From assembly GCA_016283985.1 (NCBI GenBank), contig JAEENZ010000122.1, forward strand, positions 1 to 9,645: a stretch of DNA of 9,645 nucleotides, written 5' to 3'. Of this stretch, positions 1-7,168 are shown in pieces. Origin of the DNA: Bacteroidales bacterium (GTDB taxonomy: Bacteria; Bacteroidota; Bacteroidia; Bacteroidales; UBA932). Every line of letters starts with the position of its first letter. The stretch's first letter is position 1. The translations under genes were made by a program, and so were the position numbers. A model generated the notes under the pieces. That model saw only the letters and a program-made list of their open reading frames with translations, was not told the origin of the DNA and made no database searches.

Positions 1-2592
1 CATCACTTTCGTGCCGGCAACGTTGGGATGCACGGCATCGCCGGCGTATTCCGGCCTGAGCGCTCCATCCGCGGTCTTCAGCGCGGTGTGATAGTCTGCC
101 AGCGGGATGCCATTGGCCCCGGCGTAATCCCGTATGAGGCTGTTCAGGCTGTCAATTGCTGGACGAGGATCGCCCACCTGCTTGTACCAGCCTATCTCCT
201 TTGCGGGCACGAGGGTGCAGAGGACCGGCTTGATGCCATGGAGCTTGGCGAGTTCCACCATCGACACCAGATTCTTGAAGGTGTTCTCCACCTTGATGAT
301 GCCGTTGTTGTGGGCGATGTCGTTGATGCCTGCGAGGATGGTCACGTATTCAGGAGCAAGCTCGATAACATCGGCGCGGAAGCGCACCAGCATCTCGCTG
401 GTAGTCTGCCCGCTGATGCCTCGGCCTATGAATCCATGATCCCGCAGCCACTGGTAATCGAACTTGGCCCAGTTCTGGGTGATGGAGTCGCCGAAGAGCA
501 CCGCCACGGGCTTGTCCTTCACTATCTTGTTGTCTTCGGAATAGCGGGAGAACTTGGCCCAGTCCTTCTCCCGGTTTTCGTTACGGGGCCGGCCGTTGAT
601 AATCACCTCGCTGATGTCCACGGTGACCTTCTTCTTGCCGGTGTTGTAGCTCAGGCGCACGTACTTGATGCCGTTCACCTCTACTGTGCCGCCTACCGTA
701 AGTATCTGGAAATGTTTGCGTTCCGGATGCAGCTTGGGCTGCGGAACGCTCACAGGTGTGTATTTCTTTCCGTCGGAGGAAACCGAGAACTGCACGTCTT
801 CCGGCATGCGGATGCGGCGCAGGTTATAGTCTGCGAACTCGGCGCCCAGATAGCTAATGTTGTACTTTTCTCCCAGGTCTATATCTATCGTAACGGTCTT
901 GCCGCGCACTTCGTTCCATACCTTCCTGTCGGCCACATTCCATCCGCCCAGGCGGCCGTCCACCAGGATGGACGCATCCTGCGGAGCGCCGTTGTCTATG
1001 CTGATGCCGGCCTTGGCTTTCTGGGTAATGCGTGGGATTTCCACGGCAGCCTCGGGACGGTCGCCGACCTCGGTCTCAAGGTTGAATAGGGTGTAGTCCT
1101 TGTCTTTCAGCCACTTACCCAGCGCGATCGCGCGTTCGCGGAAGGATGCGTAATCCTTGCTGCCGGCAGGGCTCCATCCGGTTTCCGCCACCGCGAAAGC
1201 GCGGGGATAGAGCATGTATTCGAAGTGCCAGGGCTCGAGCACGCACTCACCCCAGAGGTTGGCCTGCACGCCGAGCAGATGCTCCAGCGAGCTGATGCCC
1301 TCTTCGGGGTCGTAACCGTACACATTCTCGATAGCCAGATACGGGCGGAAGGACATGGGCTCCTTGTAGGGAGCGTCCTGTCCGTAATCCAGATAATAAT
1401 AGGTATTGGGAGTCATGATCACATCGTGCCCCATGCTGTTGGCCTTGATGCCTCCGGCGGTGCCGCGCCAGCTCATGACGGTGGCGTTGTCGGAGAGGCC
1501 GCCTTCGAGTATTTCGTCCCAGCCTATCAGGCGCTTGCCGTGGGCGTTGACGAACTTTTCGACGCGGCGGATGATGTAGCTCTGCAACTCGAATTCATTC
1601 TTCAGTCCTTCCGCAGACATACGCTGCCTGCAGCGGCCGCAGATCACCCAGTTGGCCTTGGAGGCCTCGTCGCCGCCGATGTGGATGTACTGCGAGGGGA
1701 AGAGTTCCATCACCTCGGCCAGCACCTTCTCGAAGAAGGCGAAAGGCTCTTCCAGCCCGGCGCAGAACACATTGTTGGCCTTGTGGTCGCCGTCGCAGAA
1801 GAATTCGGGATGCACGTGGAGGAGGGCCTTGTTGTGGCCGGGGAGCTCGATTTCGGGGATGATCTCTATCTGGCGTTCGGCGGCGTATGCGATAATCTCG
1901 CGGATGTCGTCCTTGGTGAGATATCCTCCGTAGATGTGGGCGTCATCGTAGACCGTCCCCGGGGTGTAACCGGCGGGGGTATCGGCGAATTTCTGGGTCT
2001 TGCCGGACAGGAAGTTGTGGAAGAACCAGGAGTCGCCGAAGGCAGCCTTCGCAGTCATCTCGGGGGCGCAGTCCAGCTCGATGCGCCAGGCCTCGTTGTC
2101 GGTCAGATGCAGATGCAGGCGGCTCATCTTCACCAGGGCCATGGCGTCCAACTGCTTGAGTATGAACTCCTTGCTCTGGAAGTGGCGCACCAGGTCGAAC
2201 ATCAGCCCACGGTAGGGAAAGCGCGGATAGTCGTCGATGCGGCAGAAGGCCACGCGGCCCTCCGGATCGGCGTTTCGCATCTGGATGAGAGACTGCAGGG
2301 CGTAGAACTTCCCGGCCTCGCCGGCGGCGTTGACCGTTATACCTTTGCGGTTGATGGTGAGCGTGTAGGCGCCTTCGGGTTTACCCTTCTGCTCCTTGGG
2401 GCCAATCTTGAACTTTATGGCCGCCAGGTCGGCATCGGAAAGGGCAAAATCTTTCTGTTTATCGAGAGTGATGCTGCCGGCAGCCTTTCCGCTACCAGTG
2501 GTATAAGATGCAACCTTGGGGATAATGCAGTCGGGGGTGCTGCCACCGGTAACGGTGGTAATCAGCAGAAGCAGAGAGAACAGTATGGTCAT
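1..2592 (-). CDS. Secreted GH20 beta-N-acetylhexosaminidase fused to discoidin-like and SGNH/GDSL esterase domains (3' end cut by window edge)
   Basis: Reading the minus strand gives 864 codons from ATG at 2592 with no stop before base 1, so only the C-terminal tail is missing. Predicted role: removal of terminal beta-linked GlcNAc/GalNAc, with a second esterase/deacetylase activity, in the periplasm or outside the cell. Domain order: hydrophobic leader (1-17), GH20 N-terminal domain (about 22-122), GH20 catalytic barrel (about 125-475), F5/8 type C (discoidin)-like beta-sandwich (about 525-668), SGNH hydrolase (about 690 to the end). GH20 marks seen: RFPYRGLMFD with R128, the catalytic pair D308-E309 in HIGGDEASKANW, W375 in SWRG, YYYLDYGQ, and W447 in QANLWGE. 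SGNH marks seen: FGDSIT (S703), RGISGQTT, AGIND (N757), and DAVHP (D852, H855). The start is fixed because an in-frame TAA lies one codon upstream. The leader has no Lys or Arg before its hydrophobic core, which is odd. It is the third gene of the minus-strand operon, 3 nt after the GH78 stop. Hexosaminidase assignment is secure; the esterase substrate (an O-acetyl group is a guess) is not. Confidence 0.95.
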   Translation of the reverse strand, partial: MTILFSLLLLITTVTGGSTPDCIIPKVASYTTGSGKAAGSITLDKQKDFALSDADLAAIKFKIGPKEQKGKPEGAYTLTINRKGITVNAAGEAGKFYALQSLIQMRNADPEGRVAFCRIDDYPRFPYRGLMFDLVRHFQSKEFILKQLDAMALVKMSRLHLHLTDNEAWRIELDCAPEMTAKAAFGDSWFFHNFLSGKTQKFADTPAGYTPGTVYDDAHIYGGYLTKDDIREIIAYAAERQIEIIPEIELPGHNKALLHVHPEFFCDGDHKANNVFCAGLEEPFAFFEKVLAEVMELFPSQYIHIGGDEASKANWVICGRCRQRMSAEGLKNEFELQSYIIRRVEKFVNAHGKRLIGWDEILEGGLSDNATVMSWRGTAGGIKANSMGHDVIMTPNTYYYLDYGQDAPYKEPMSFRPYLAIENVYGYDPEEGISSLEHLLGVQANLWGECVLEPWHFEYMLYPRAFAVAETGWSPAGSKDYASFRERAIALGKWLKDKDYTLFNLETEVGDRPEAAVEIPRITQKAKAGISIDNGAPQDASILVDGRLGGWNVADRKVWNEVRGKTVTIDIDLGEKYNISYLGAEFADYNLRRIRMPEDVQFSVSSDGKKYTPVSVPQPKLHPERKHFQILTVGGTVEVNGIKYVRLSYNTGKKKVTVDISEVIINGRPRNENREKDWAKFSRYSEDNKIVKDKPVAVLFGDSITQNWAKFDYQWLRDHGFIGRGISGQTTSEMLVRFRADVIELAPEYVTILAGINDIAHNNGIIKVENTFKNLVSMVELAKLHGIKPVLCTLVPAKEIGWYKQVGDPRPAIDSLNSLIRDYAGANGIPLADYHTALKTADGALRPEYAGDAVHPNVAGTKVM

Positions 2593-2595
2593 AGT

Positions 2596-4926
2596 TTAGA
2601 ATTTTTCAGTAAAGCGGTGTTTGCCCGGGCCAGCCTCTATACCCTCGTTGGAGCCGGGGAGGTAGACCGTAGCGTGCGAACCTTCAGGCACGGTGACTTT
2701 GAGGATGAACCTGCCTCCGCGGATGTCCCAGCGGACGGCCGCCCTGCCCTGAGGGGTTTCGGTCTCGTAGGATGCCCAGCTGAGGTCTCCCATGGGGGTG
2801 GGGCGCACAATCATGTGCTTGTAGCCGGGTTCGCTGTCGTCGATGCGCAGGCCAGCCACGCGGGTGTAGAGCCATGTGAGGCCCCCTCCGAACATGGGAT
2901 GATTGCGGGATTTCTTGCCGTCCCAGTATTCCCACATGGTGTCGGCGCCCTGCTCCAGCCACCAGCCATAACCGGGGCATTCCTTCTGGGTCAGGACCTT
3001 GTATGCGAGTTCGGAAAGGCCGTTGTCGCAGAGCACGTCGAAGAATATCTGGGTGCCGAAGATGCCTGTGTTGATGTGTCCGCCGTTGGCTTCTATCTCC
3101 CTTCGGAGCGATTCCACCACGGCCGCCCGGCGCTCTTCCGGCACGCCCATATGGAGGGCGAAGACATTGGAACCGTTGTTATCGCCGTAGGAAGCGGTTT
3201 CGGGCTTATAGAAGACCTTGTGGAAGGCGGCCCATACATCCTGAGCCAGCGCATCGTAACGGGCGGCATCATCCTCCTTGCCGAGCACGGAAGCGGTACA
3301 GGCCATGAAGCGGGCGCATTTCCAGAGGAAGTAGGTATGCACCAGGCGGTCTTCCGGAAGGTCGTAGGCCGGGCACCAGTCGCCGAGGTTCATCCAGTAC
3401 TGGGGTTTCTCCGCACCGCGGGGCATCTGCATATTCATGATACCCTCCTCAGTACGCCAGCTCTCCATGAATGCGAGTTGCTTCTGCATGGCATCGTAGT
3501 GCTCCTCCAGCACGGATTTATCGGCATAGTGGCGGTAGTGCTCCCAGGGGATGATGTTGATGGCTGCGCCCCAGGCCACTCCGCCGCCGCATCCGGGATG
3601 GAAAGGGGCGGTGTTGGGCACATATCCGCTCAGGGTATCCTGGCAGTCAGACATGTCCCGGAGCCATTTGCGGTAGAAGGCATTGGCGTCGAAGTTCTCC
3701 ATCACCGCCACGCAGGCCACCTGTCCGTCGCCGGTGTAGGCGCCCTTCTCGCGGTGGGGGCAGTCGGATGCCACGCCCATGTGCATGTTGTCGGTCTGAG
3801 TGCGCCAGAAAAGGTGGTTGACGCGGTTGATGTCGGGGTTGGAGCACTCGAAACGGGCGCTTGTGCGGATGTTTGTGTAGATAGCCTCCGCGCGCAGGTT
3901 CTTCGCCTTGAGTTCGCCCGGCCATCCTTTTACTATTACCTTGCGGAAGCTGTACCAGTTGAAGGAAGGGGCGTAGCTTTCGTTGCCTGAGCCATTGCAG
4001 ATGTATTTGTAATCTCCGTTCCAGGAGCGTTTCACCCAGTTCTTGCCGGAATCTTCCGGATCGATGGGGTGCAGGAGCTCGATTTCAGTGCCTTCGGGAG
4101 CCTTGATGCCATAGAGATGCACGCGGCCGGTTATGTAGTCGCCGAAGTCCACTTCGTAGGAGCCGTCCTCCTGCCTGGTGATAGTCTTGGGCTCGAGGAC
4201 CTCCATAATGCGGTCTGCCAGGCCGTTCTGCAACTCGAGCGCGCCTTCCGGCGCCTTGCGGATAACGGCAGACTGCCATTCCTTGCATGCCTCCATACGG
4301 GCGTCGTATGCCTCGCCACTATATATATTATTATAGATGATGGGGCTCTTGCACACCTGCCAGGAAGTGTCTGAGCAGACGGTGCGGGTGCTGCCGTCCT
4401 TCATCTTGATTTCTATCTGGCAGAGCAGCCTCGGGGTGCCGAAAGGAGAGACGTTGCCCTTGCGCCAGCCGGCATACCAGCCGTTGCCCAGGGTTACCCC
4501 GATGGTGTTCTCGCCCTTCGCGAGTAGGCTCGTGACGTCGTAGGCCAGATACATCACCCGGAAGTTCTTGAAATGCTCGTCGGTGACCTTGATGTTGAAC
4601 ATGTAGCCCGGCTGGCGGTGGCCGTACATGGTATTGTTGGGCACGTAGTAGTCTTCACCCACGCGGTTGCCATTTATGGCCGCCTCGAACATGCCGAGAC
4701 CGCAGATGTACATCGTGGCACTCTCCAGCCTGGCGTCCAGACTGATGGTTTTTGCGAATTCCGGGGTAGGATGCTCCGCTTCGGGGATGAAGTCATCGCC
4801 CTCCCAGGGCGCACCTATCCATTCTGCCTGCCACTGCATGATATCGACAATGGCATGATTACATGCACGTTTGCAGGAAATGACGGCCAGAAGGCCGGCG
4901 ACTATCAAAAGGATTCGTACTCTCAT
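2596..4926 (-). CDS. GH78-type alpha-L-rhamnosidase, putative lipoprotein
   Basis: A 776-residue protein predicted to release terminal alpha-L-rhamnose by inverting hydrolysis. The N-terminus (basic n-region R2/R4, hydrophobic core, V-I-S-C with Cys18) fits a lipoprotein signal. The residues after Cys18 (KRACNH) lack the acidic cluster of Bacteroidota surface-export signals, so a periplasm-facing anchor is more likely. Mature domains: N-terminal beta-sandwiches starting at QWQAEWIGAP (about 30-220), a second beta-domain (about 240-350), an (alpha/alpha)6 barrel (about 355-690), and a C-terminal beta-sandwich (about 690-776). The barrel has D388, E393 and D400 in DCPHREKGAYTGD, with the same spacing (0, +5, +12) as Asp567, Glu572 and Asp579 of the Bacillus GH78 enzyme RhaB. 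E666 in TMWEYW sits near the place of its Glu841, and RNHPMFGG follows. Length is usual for the compact form of the family. The ATG lies 1 nt after the stop of the phosphatase-fusion gene, so translational coupling is likely; no Shine-Dalgarno sequence precedes it. Exact linkage and substrate cannot be read from the sequence. Confidence 0.93.
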   Translation of the reverse strand: MRVRILLIVAGLLAVISCKRACNHAIVDIMQWQAEWIGAPWEGDDFIPEAEHPTPEFAKTISLDARLESATMYICGLGMFEAAINGNRVGEDYYVPNNTMYGHRQPGYMFNIKVTDEHFKNFRVMYLAYDVTSLLAKGENTIGVTLGNGWYAGWRKGNVSPFGTPRLLCQIEIKMKDGSTRTVCSDTSWQVCKSPIIYNNIYSGEAYDARMEACKEWQSAVIRKAPEGALELQNGLADRIMEVLEPKTITRQEDGSYEVDFGDYITGRVHLYGIKAPEGTEIELLHPIDPEDSGKNWVKRSWNGDYKYICNGSGNESYAPSFNWYSFRKVIVKGWPGELKAKNLRAEAIYTNIRTSARFECSNPDINRVNHLFWRTQTDNMHMGVASDCPHREKGAYTGDGQVACVAVMENFDANAFYRKWLRDMSDCQDTLSGYVPNTAPFHPGCGGGVAWGAAINIIPWEHYRHYADKSVLEEHYDAMQKQLAFMESWRTEEGIMNMQMPRGAEKPQYWMNLGDWCPAYDLPEDRLVHTYFLWKCARFMACTASVLGKEDDAARYDALAQDVWAAFHKVFYKPETASYGDNNGSNVFALHMGVPEERRAAVVESLRREIEANGGHINTGIFGTQIFFDVLCDNGLSELAYKVLTQKECPGYGWWLEQGADTMWEYWDGKKSRNHPMFGGGLTWLYTRVAGLRIDDSEPGYKHMIVRPTPMGDLSWASYETETPQGRAAVRWDIRGGRFILKVTVPEGSHATVYLPGSNEGIEAGPGKHRFTEKF

Positions 4927-4927
4927 C

Positions 4928-7120
4928 TTACTTGCTTGTTACAAAAAGCGCGATGCGGGAGTTCAGGAATTCCTTTACTGCATTCCATTCATAATATGGC
5001 CCCTGCACGGGTTTCAGGGCACCCAGAGAGGCCTCTTCGCCGTTCATCAGCAGTTTTACCAGCACATCGCCGGGTTTCCCGCCCTTGGGAGCATAGAAAA
5101 CCAGCTGTATGTTTGTGGCCATGGGGGAACGGAAAGACTGGAAGGATTTGGCGACATCATCGGCTTTTGCAGGCACGTATCCGAATCCGTCTATATCCAT
5201 GATCATCATCAGCGAAAGCGACACGTGATCATGGCCGAAACGCAGGTCGGCACCACGCTTGCGCGAGATCAGGCGCTCATCAGCCTTGGCAATCATGTCA
5301 TCCACGACCGAGCAGCATGAGACACGGTAGGGCAGATACTCGCGATAGCGTTCGTAATTATCTATCTCCCAAAGTGTTGCGAATTCTTCCTGGGTAAAGA
5401 TGCCCTTCACGTCCAGCCTTTCTTCTTCAGGGATGCTGTTCATCCCGGCCACGAACATATAAAGGTAGAAGAATGCATCGTAGGCCTTTCTTTTGCCGAG
5501 AGCGGTGGAGGGATCCTTGAACAGACGGCCCAGCACATCGTTCACACCCTTGAACCTGCGGTTGAAGAGCTGCTCGGGGCTTTCCGTGTAGGGGAACATG
5601 GTGTCGGGGCCCTTGTAGCGGAAAGGATTCTTGCCCATGTTGGGGCGGGTAGCCTGGATGTCCAGAGTGCTCTGATGCTCGTAAACATCGGCTTTGGGAG
5701 CCTCCCGGGCGATGCTCGTGCAGAAGGCGGACATGCTCATCATAGAGCGGGACGATGCCGAGGAGCAGGCATCCACGCTGCTTCCCTTTCCAAAGGCAGC
5801 GGGGAAGGATTTCACCATGGTGCGGGCAATCTCGGTATGCTGCTTCCAACCGAGCGGAGTGAGGTCCCCGACCTTGTGTTCTGTCTTCTGCCAGAAGGCA
5901 TCCAACTCCTTGAAAAGCTTCTCGCCGTACGCAGTCAGGTTGCCTGCTTTTGCGCCGGCGCGAAGCAATTCAAGCGGAACGGTATAGGTTTTAGCAGTAT
6001 ATGCATAACGGGATCCGTGGCGGCCATAATGCTCTATAAAAACAGGCTCATAGCCCTTTGGCGCCCTGGTGGATGCCTTGGGCCCGAGATCGTAGACCAG
6101 GTCTTCTCCGTTGGCAAGCGCAGGATTGGCGCGGACTTCCTTCCGCACGTTTTCCCGTATCTTGGAAGGCACTCCCTGCGTATGCGGCACTTCTACTATA
6201 ATGAAGTGGGTAGGGACTGAACGCTCGCCGGCATGGTCGTACTTGCGCTTGTTGTCGGTGGGATAATTGACTATGTGGGTGTTGGGATCCCCCTGCCCGC
6301 GGACAGCCATCGAAGTGGAGCCGCCGCCGTCCATGTTAAGGGCATACTGCGGATTGAACCACTTCACCAGGAACAAAGTGAGCTCCTTCGCGGTCATTCC
6401 CTCACCTATACCCGCCCTGCGGCCGTCTACCGCCAGGAGGATAAGATGGTCGTCTTTTGTCTTTGCAACCGCCGTGCGGGGATGGCGTACCCCCTGATGC
6501 CGGGCAGGATCCTCATATTCCAGTTTCTTCAGGTCTTCCGGGGTGAGCGAAGGATCCACGAAACGGGTGCCCACCGGGTCGAAATCATCCACCAGCATGG
6601 GGGCACTGGTGAAGATATTTAGATCCGGCTGCGCCGCATAGAAAGAACGCTGCTCCTTGATGCTCTTGCCCCTGCCGTCGAAGGAGATGCGCACATCGCG
6701 GAAGCCGTCCGTATAGATGGCCCCTTCGCTCTTCCAGTTGGGCACAGGATCATTGAACACGGTGTTATAGGGCATATTCGAGAATAACGTACCGTTCACC
6801 TTGTTCACCACCGAAGTGGTTTCGTAGGTGGCATTCATCGCCACGATGGCATTATTACGGGCAAAAATGTCCGAAGTTACGGCTGCAGGATTGGAATAGG
6901 TGAACCTGAATGCATACTTCGGATTGCACAGGTCCAGGTCGATGATGAACACCTGCTGCGCCGATCCCGACACCTCGTCGATGCCGGAGAAAGTATAGTA
7001 CGTGATGCCGTCGGCAATGGGTGTGACAGTCCAGCCGTTACCGGGTTTCGGATTGGCAGAAATGGTTGGTCCACTTAAAAACAGAAGCAGTACGCAGGTA
7101 AAGATGGCTATTCGTTTCAT
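4928..7120 (-). CDS. Secreted phosphodiester glycosidase (NAGPA/DUF2233) fused to histidine acid phosphatase
   Basis: A 730-residue protein in two parts. After a signal peptide (about 1-22, MKRIAIF then a hydrophobic core and ISA), residues about 30-312 are a NAGPA-family phosphodiester glycosidase, related to the human enzyme that removes GlcNAc from GlcNAc-1-phospho-6-mannose. Marks: MNATYE near 96, HPRTAVA (H213, R215), AVDGRR, and NMDGGGSTSM with D264. Residues about 320-730 are a full-length histidine-type phosphatase of the Bacteroidota kind: KGYEPVFIEHYGRHGSRY with R367, H368 and R371; LTPLGWKQH; an Arg at 458 that aligns with R92 of E. coli AppA; and the proton-donor pair H630-D631 in RFGHD. 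The linker is short (about residues 313-322) and the reading frame is unbroken. The start chosen is ATG at 7120; a TTG at 7129 is in frame but overlaps the promoter -7 box. It is the first gene of the operon, 1 nt before the GH78 gene. Inferred role: remove a phosphate-linked sugar, then the exposed phosphate. The true substrate is unknown, and the phosphatase alone could be phytase-like. Confidence 0.93.
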   Translation of the reverse strand: MKRIAIFTCVLLLFLSGPTISANPKPGNGWTVTPIADGITYYTFSGIDEVSGSAQQVFIIDLDLCNPKYAFRFTYSNPAAVTSDIFARNNAIVAMNATYETTSVVNKVNGTLFSNMPYNTVFNDPVPNWKSEGAIYTDGFRDVRISFDGRGKSIKEQRSFYAAQPDLNIFTSAPMLVDDFDPVGTRFVDPSLTPEDLKKLEYEDPARHQGVRHPRTAVAKTKDDHLILLAVDGRRAGIGEGMTAKELTLFLVKWFNPQYALNMDGGGSTSMAVRGQGDPNTHIVNYPTDNKRKYDHAGERSVPTHFIIVEVPHTQGVPSKIRENVRKEVRANPALANGEDLVYDLGPKASTRAPKGYEPVFIEHYGRHGSRYAYTAKTYTVPLELLRAGAKAGNLTAYGEKLFKELDAFWQKTEHKVGDLTPLGWKQHTEIARTMVKSFPAAFGKGSSVDACSSASSRSMMSMSAFCTSIAREAPKADVYEHQSTLDIQATRPNMGKNPFRYKGPDTMFPYTESPEQLFNRRFKGVNDVLGRLFKDPSTALGKRKAYDAFFYLYMFVAGMNSIPEEERLDVKGIFTQEEFATLWEIDNYERYREYLPYRVSCCSVVDDMIAKADERLISRKRGADLRFGHDHVSLSLMMIMDIDGFGYVPAKADDVAKSFQSFRSPMATNIQLVFYAPKGGKPGDVLVKLLMNGEEASLGALKPVQGPYYEWNAVKEFLNSRIALFVTSK

Positions 7121-7126
7121 TAGCTG

Positions 7127-7134
7127 CAAATATA
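7127..7134 (-). promoter_or_regulatory. Putative Bacteroidota -7 box (TATATTTG) for the enzyme operon
   Basis: On the minus strand TATATTTG matches the Bacteroidota sigma-factor -7 consensus TAnnTTTG and is followed by CAGCTA and then the ATG at 7120. Since the box is normally centred near -7, transcription would start at or just before the start codon. I see no good TTTG-like -33 element at the usual distance. The position argues against the upstream in-frame TTG (7129) as a start, because it lies inside the box. Confidence 0.6.
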
Positions 7135-7155
7135 ATTATTTCCCCCATTATTTTT

Positions 7156-7163
7156 TAACTTTG
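7156..7163 (+). promoter_or_regulatory. Putative Bacteroidota -7 box (TAACTTTG) for the flippase gene
   Basis: TAACTTTG matches TAnnTTTG and is followed by CAGAA and the ATG at 7169. The layout mirrors the divergent box at 7127-7134, with 21 bp between the two. The transcript would have almost no 5' leader. The -33 region falls inside the opposite promoter and matches the consensus poorly. Confidence 0.6.
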
Positions 7164-7168
7164 CAGAA

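Noticed and set aside
28..1089. A 353-codon open frame on the plus strand opposite the SGNH and discoidin-like domains
   Set aside because: Same explanation: the minus-strand frame has all SGNH blocks, and the plus-strand product has no family features.
1225..3990. A 921-codon open frame on the plus strand across the GH20 and GH78 genes
   Set aside because: It is antisense to two genes with complete catalytic motifs. Its translation is low-complexity in H, V, G and A with no recognisable domain, as expected from the complement of G+C-rich codons.
4318..4340. AT-rich tract (alternating TA) inside the GH78 gene as an internal promoter or insertion scar
   Set aside because: It encodes an in-frame Y-N-N-I-Y stretch consistent with the domain, has no TAnnTTTG box in the right orientation, and has no flanking repeats.
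5109..5116. TATGTTTG on the plus strand as a -7 box
   Set aside because: It matches TAnnTTTG but lies antisense within the phosphatase coding region with no plausible gene downstream; one such match in several kilobases is expected by chance.
7127..7129. TTG start for the phosphodiester glycosidase-phosphatase gene
   Set aside because: It would add only three residues (M-Q-L) before a typical MKR leader start, and it overlaps the -7 box TATATTTG, so it would not be in the mRNA.
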